Source: Neelides folsomi (Eukaryota > Arthropoda > Collembola > Neelipleona > Neelidae). Taken from it: 51,921 nt of DNA. Every line of letters starts with the position of its first letter. Position 1 is the first letter of the stretch. Below are positions 46,701 through 51,921 of the stretch, piece by piece. The stretch lies in assembly GCA_034687125.1 (NCBI GenBank), contig JAQGBZ010000410.1, positions 1 to 51,921 of the forward strand, given 5' to 3'. The notes under the pieces were generated by a model. It was not told the origin of the DNA, did no database searches, and worked only from the letters and a program-made list of their open reading frames with translations. A program made the translations under genes and the position numbers.

Positions 46701-49700
46701 TGAAAACTCTTTTTAATTCTGCACGAACTCCATTTGCTCCATGAATGCATTTCAGATAAAAGAAAATGAATAGCAAACAAGCATAGCTCCTTTCCAAGTT
46801 CATTCATGTTGATATTCAAAAAAGCAAGATTTCTAACGAAAAAACCGAACTCGTGTACGCGCTTTCCTTAGCAAAAATGCAAACATAAATCGTTAAACCA
46901 TTCATGTTTTATGAATTAAAAGGATGCCATAATTGCCATATGGTTGGCATCTGGTATGTTAGCTTGTATGTATATTAATTAACTACAAATATAAAAAACT
47001 TAATATTATCATACATTGTACATTTGTTGAACATAAGGTAATTTATTTACCAACCTTAAAGAATCCAATAGGGTAGTATGGTTCACATTGTAATCGAAAT
47101 CAGATTTTAATTCTTGATTGTACAAATTGACTAAAGTTGTTAAGCTAATCGGAAGTAAAATACTATTTAAGTACATACTTTAAGTGAGTTTGATAAGGAA
47201 AGATAAAATAATAATGAGATATTTTAGATCAATAAATTAGAAAATGAAATATGAAATATTTAGACAGTATTTTTTGAAAGTTTCAGTTTGGGATTAGAAT
47301 TTTTCCAATTCAAAGTAGATAATCCGATATACTGTAGAAATATATTTTTATAGATTTATAACGAAATTATATATTGACTTGACGTTAGTAAAAAGCACAT
47401 CCCATTCCTACTTTATTAGTTTTAAATTCAATGAAAGAAAGTAGGTTAATGTTAATGAATCCCTAATTGAAGAATTGAAGAATTCCTCGAGGCAGGAAAA
47501 TTCTCTGACTTTCAATTTCATTAAGAAAGTTTGTTTGAATTCTGAGAATGAAAAATTAAGAATTTACTTTGGCCGACTAATTTAAGTTTAATATAAAAAG
47601 TGTTTGAAAGAATATAAGTACTGAATTTTGTTTTATCAAGGAAAGTTAGGAAAAAAATGCAAAATAACTCAAGATTACTTTTTAATACATAAGTATTAAT
47701 TCTTATAAACTCTTGTTGTAAAGATTGTTGATAAATTATAAAAAAAATTTAAATTTTTGATTTATAAGTTCTTATTGTTTGTCGGATAATTTTCAATGCT
47801 AAATAATCTTGTGGTAGAAGGGAGCTTACTGTAAATGAGGGAAAGTGTGGCATTAGTAGGACGGATTTCGCATTTGCAATTTGGTCTGTGGTCTCGACTT
47901 GAAGGGAAGAGTGGACGTGAAAGACAGTTGTAATCCATAATAGAATTTAGATGAAAGGGATCGGAATAATGAGGAATTCTTTTGTGGTGATTTGAATAGA
48001 TTCAATTGAGGAAGTTGAGCGAGAGTTCTGAGTTCGTAAATTCAAAGGTTCCTCGCTCAGCTCCCGGGTGAGGCTGGTTCGGAGCGGAGTAGCCGTGATG
48101 GGATGCTGATGTGTCTGCTCCTCGTGATTTGATGAGGGAAAGCCTTGGGAGCCGGCGGGCGGGTTCGGGAGGAAAATGAAGAGGAAGTTTGGAGAGCAGA
48201 ATGCCGCACAGAGAGCTCGACCCAATTCTCTCCTCCTCCTCCTCCACAACTCATCATTGGGGAATGAAATATCTTCCTTGCCTCGGATAATGCCCTACTC
48301 CCTCCACTCCTACCTCCAAATGGGGAATAAAAGGAGGGAGACAAGTTTAAAAGAAATCCTTCCACCAAACTTGAGACGCCCCAATATCTATGAAATTGAG
48401 GGAAGTGAACCGTGAGAGCCGTGAAGGAAATTGGAAGAAATGGACGGTGTTTGTCTTCCTTTGGCGAGTCGAGGGCCAAAAGGCTGAATTTTGGAATTCG
48501 AGTAATAAAGAAAGATTCCGGGATTCTCGCACTACTTCCCAACACTCATTTTCCATGTGGGACCAAGGATGAGATATGCATGGGTGGACTCGAATACTCC
48601 AAAACTCTTCTCAACAAATCGAAGTGAAAAAAATCGATCTTTCTCAGCCTCCTCCAACTCAGAGCGTAAAATCAAACGTGAAACACTCGCTTGTGCTTTC
48701 ACCTCACGGACCAAAAAAATTATCCACCACGAAATGATTCACCAATAACATTTTATTCCTTTCATCCACACAATTTACCTTAAAACCCATAGGGCCATTT
48801 ACTTTATAGTATTGCTAAAATTCCTCGAAATTCTTCCAACATTTCTTTAATTCGATCAGCATCTCTATTTCTCAATTGATTCAATATATCTTCACTTAAT
48901 TTATCTTATTGTGTTTTCGTATATAGAATATTTTTCTTAAAATTTCTTATACTTTACTCCTATTACTTCTGTAATTTTAAAAGTTAAGTTGGAATCCTTT
49001 ATAGAAAATTGACCAAGGGCTCAATAAAAATAATTTTATTCCGATGAATCTAATATAGGATAAATGCTGAGTTTGCTATTTTATCTTGGCATAAAGATTT
49101 GAGACTCAAATTTAATTAATTACTTTAAATCAAGTCTTTATTACTTTAAGTAATTATAAAACATTTACAATAATTATGTATTAACCATAAGTGTGGCAAT
49201 TTTATAAAAAGGTTACAAAATTCGAGAAAATTACAATTCATTTTTAAGTGCTGAAAGTAATTATTTTGTGAAAGTTTGGATTCTCTGAGCCCTCAAGATC
49301 CCGTCAACCGAAGGTTGAGCCACAAGAATTCAAATCTTTTATTTGAAAAAAAAACCAAGACTTATTACGACCCGCTTTATGTCTAATTTATAGGCCTTCA
49401 AGATCTGCGTCATTTAACGATCTTCCTTCTTTATAAGACATGAATTAAATTGGTTTCTAAAACATATATCCCTTGCCTTATTACAATATTCAAGTATCAA
49501 GTGCCTCAAGTATCTCAAGACTTGAGAATATATTATAGCATATTATTCTTACAGCAAAGCTACTCAGCGTCAATAACTGCATCTGAGAAATGAAACAAAA
49601 GGAAATAATGTAATTTATTTATGCCAGCTTTGTTAAATGTAACAAAAAGGATATTGCAAAAAACTGTATCAAAGATAAAAACTTATATTTAATTTTAAAA

Positions 49701-51921
49701 GCTTTCTTTCTCATCATATTGTTCATTTGATTAATTGTAAATGTATGTATGCAATATTTGTACTCTTAATATAATATAAATATAAGAACGATAAGTGCAA
49801 CAGTTAGTGGCAGAATGCCAAGTGAAAGTCTCTTTTACAATTACTACGTATTACAATAATAAAGGACGCATCACTTTCTACAAAGATTGAGTGACACGCA
49901 ACCCAAGGGTGCTTATTCCATTTCTCCCTCGTGATAAATCCCACTTACCGCTCAAAAATCGCACGTTAGTGTAAAAATAACATAATAATGATGTGTTCGG
50001 ACATTATTCATTTTCAAATTACCTCGTTTTCTTTCCTCATTTCTTGAACAAAAAAGAAGCGTGATTGTTAGTTCTTAAAAGCATTTGCAAATTGTTGAAA
50101 CAAAACGAAAAGCATTTGTGAATAATGAGAAATCCATATTGGAAATGAAACAAACGAAAATGTCACCTTGAAATTGTAAAAGTTGATATGAGTTATTGAG
50201 TTTTTCAAACCTTTAATCAATTCCATGCATTAGACCTAAATAGCTAAAACATGAAACAATGAAAAAACAAATTGGAAATATAAGAAACATTGAAAATGGT
50301 GACATTAATGTGTTAATTAATAATAATAAATATGTAAATCACACGAGAGGAATGATAAATGACCAAAATTTTTTATATTTATACATAGAAGGGAGTCTTT
50401 GGAAGTTGTGTAGCAAATGAAGGAAAGTTTCGCATTGGAATCCATAAATCATAACACCCTAATAAGTAAAGTAGAAATGTATAAGGTTCTCTCCCTTATT
50501 TTCACAGCCGAGGAGAATGTTAATGAGCCTCAGGAAATGATTTTGACATCCTCCGCGTAAGAATAGTTTAGTGTGGGGACGCGAGAAAGAGGCCAAACTT
50601 TCAATAGAGATTATTAGTGGGATGAAAGGGACGACGGAAGAAGTTTTCGCTAATTACTCTCAAACAATTACGTGAGAATCACATTCTATAATACCATCCT
50701 CCTTACCCCAAACTCTCAACTTTCTTTCCCTTCATTTAGGACGCGTGAGGATTTCGTTAAAAGTGTTCAATGAGAGTTCCTTGAACATAAACACATCTCC
50801 GTCCACACTCCCAATAAGATTCATAAGCACGTCCACTCTATCTTTGCTCACAAGGCATATAACTAACATTAAGATCACGTTACTTTCAAGTTCCCAACAT
50901 CGAGGATATAATATAATGGAATAAAAGAATACTAAAAAGGTAGAAAATGGAAGTGCTGGGACAAAATAAAATCTAATACCCACAAAAGGGTCGCTTTTAC
51001 TTCACATCTCACTTTTAGTAATAGATAGACCGAAGATCTAATGCTCGAATGAGGGATATGCCAATAATATGTTCTTATATGTTGAGCTATACAATAATAA
51101 GGCTCGCCATTATACACACCGGGAACATCAAGAGAAACCGGACAGAAAGAAAAGTTTCGAACGCAAGTTAGTACATAAGAGCGAGGACTACAAGGGAAAT
51201 GCGGGGCGTGAGAGGAAAGTGATTTCCCTCATTCCTCACTATTGAATTTTCCCAAATGGTCAGATTGTGAAGGGATGGAGATGGTCATTGAAGAGATTCA
51301 ATAGAAATCCCGCTATTCATTTCTTTTATGATGCAACTGGGTCGTGTCGTGAAGGCCGTCGATTCAATCCAGAGTGTTGGAGTATTTGCACACATACTCA
51401 GAGGAGTAGTTGTACAATAAAGAAAATAGTTAAAAGCAAATGTGAGTAAGGACACGAAGACAGTATTTATATTTTCCAGGGGAGAAAATTAGGAAACTTT
51501 CTTTTGCTTCATCTTCGGTGTCACTTTTCATTCTATTATTTCGCTCCATGGGAGTAAACACTTGAGAGATTCTACTTCCAGATGGAAGGAAACAATGGGA
51601 TGCTCAAGGAAATTGAAGTTGAGCCGCGACACTCAACTTATCATTTTATTACTCAACATTCCTCACGTAATTGTAGCCTTTTCACTCACGAGCTCGATTC
51701 ACTTGTTATTAAAATTTAACTCCTTTTAAAAGACGACAAATGTTGAAATGAAACAAAGATAAAACACGCCGTATTATGCTTACATGTATTATGTAAGCAT
51801 TACCTACATGTTCCTGATATGTATTTATTATTTACCCTTTGTTAGGCATTCACGTTAAGTATTTAAATCTTTAAACATAATTTACACCATTAATATAACA
51901 TCAAATGATTTTCTAGTATGC
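40743..51921. other. Probable first intron / 5' region of alpha-catulin
   Basis: More than 11 kb without a recognisable exon. I looked on the minus strand for the missing N-terminal peptide, expected to end just before ITTLV with a Q or similar residue, and for donors compatible with phase 0, and found no match. A GC-rich patch with a CTC-rich simple run lies at 48050-48260. A GTAAGT donor on the minus strand at about 49942-49947 could belong to a non-coding exon. No transposon was recognised. Either the first coding exon lies beyond 51921 or it is very short. Confidence 0.5.

Noticed and set aside
48057..48545. 162-codon minus-strand open frame
   Set aside because: GC-rich low-complexity composition, no family resemblance, no splice link to exon A; better explained as a possible promoter or UTR patch.

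Overview
The window is animal nuclear DNA: AT-rich, with GT-AG introns of 64 bp to about 5 kb, short GC-richer coding exons, and Tc1/mariner-type transposon debris. No bacterial features (operons, ribosome binding sites, CRISPR) are visible. The Tamozhennic-like gene points to an arthropod. A copepod is my guess at genome style, not something the sequence proves.

Layout. (1) 1069-4260, plus strand: a four-exon gene for an 891-residue Tamozhennic/SPATA2-like protein, with an N-terminal PUB-type helical domain and two C-terminal RanBP2-like zinc fingers. (2) 4305-9831: AT-rich intergenic DNA holding a 415-bp MITE, a perfect 47-bp-arm hairpin, a short unidentified proline-rich minus-strand gene piece (6922-7249), and a 1199-bp decayed Tc3-like transposon. 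(3) 9832-16332: mostly featureless, with a few GC-richer coding-like patches that I could not assign. (4) 16333-40742, minus strand: thirteen exons of alpha-catulin (CTNNAL1 orthologue), 713 residues through the stop. The extreme N-terminus, probably about 40-50 residues, is missing. Its largest intron carries a 310-bp MITE. (5) 40743-51921: no exon found. This is probably the 5' part of the alpha-catulin gene (a first intron of more than 11 kb, possibly with non-coding exons or promoters).

The two main genes are transcribed towards each other and show no functional link. Tamo/SPATA2 proteins are adaptors (nuclear import of Rel factors in flies; CYLD-LUBAC ubiquitin signalling in vertebrates). 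Alpha-catulin is a vinculin/alpha-catenin-family scaffold at the cortical cytoskeleton. The alpha-catulin exon chain is the firmest result: splice sites, reading phases and recalled family sequence agree across all thirteen exons. I found no convincing new biological system. The most distinctive items are the repeat-motif MITE, the adjacent perfect hairpin, and the preserved subterminal repeats in the dead transposon.
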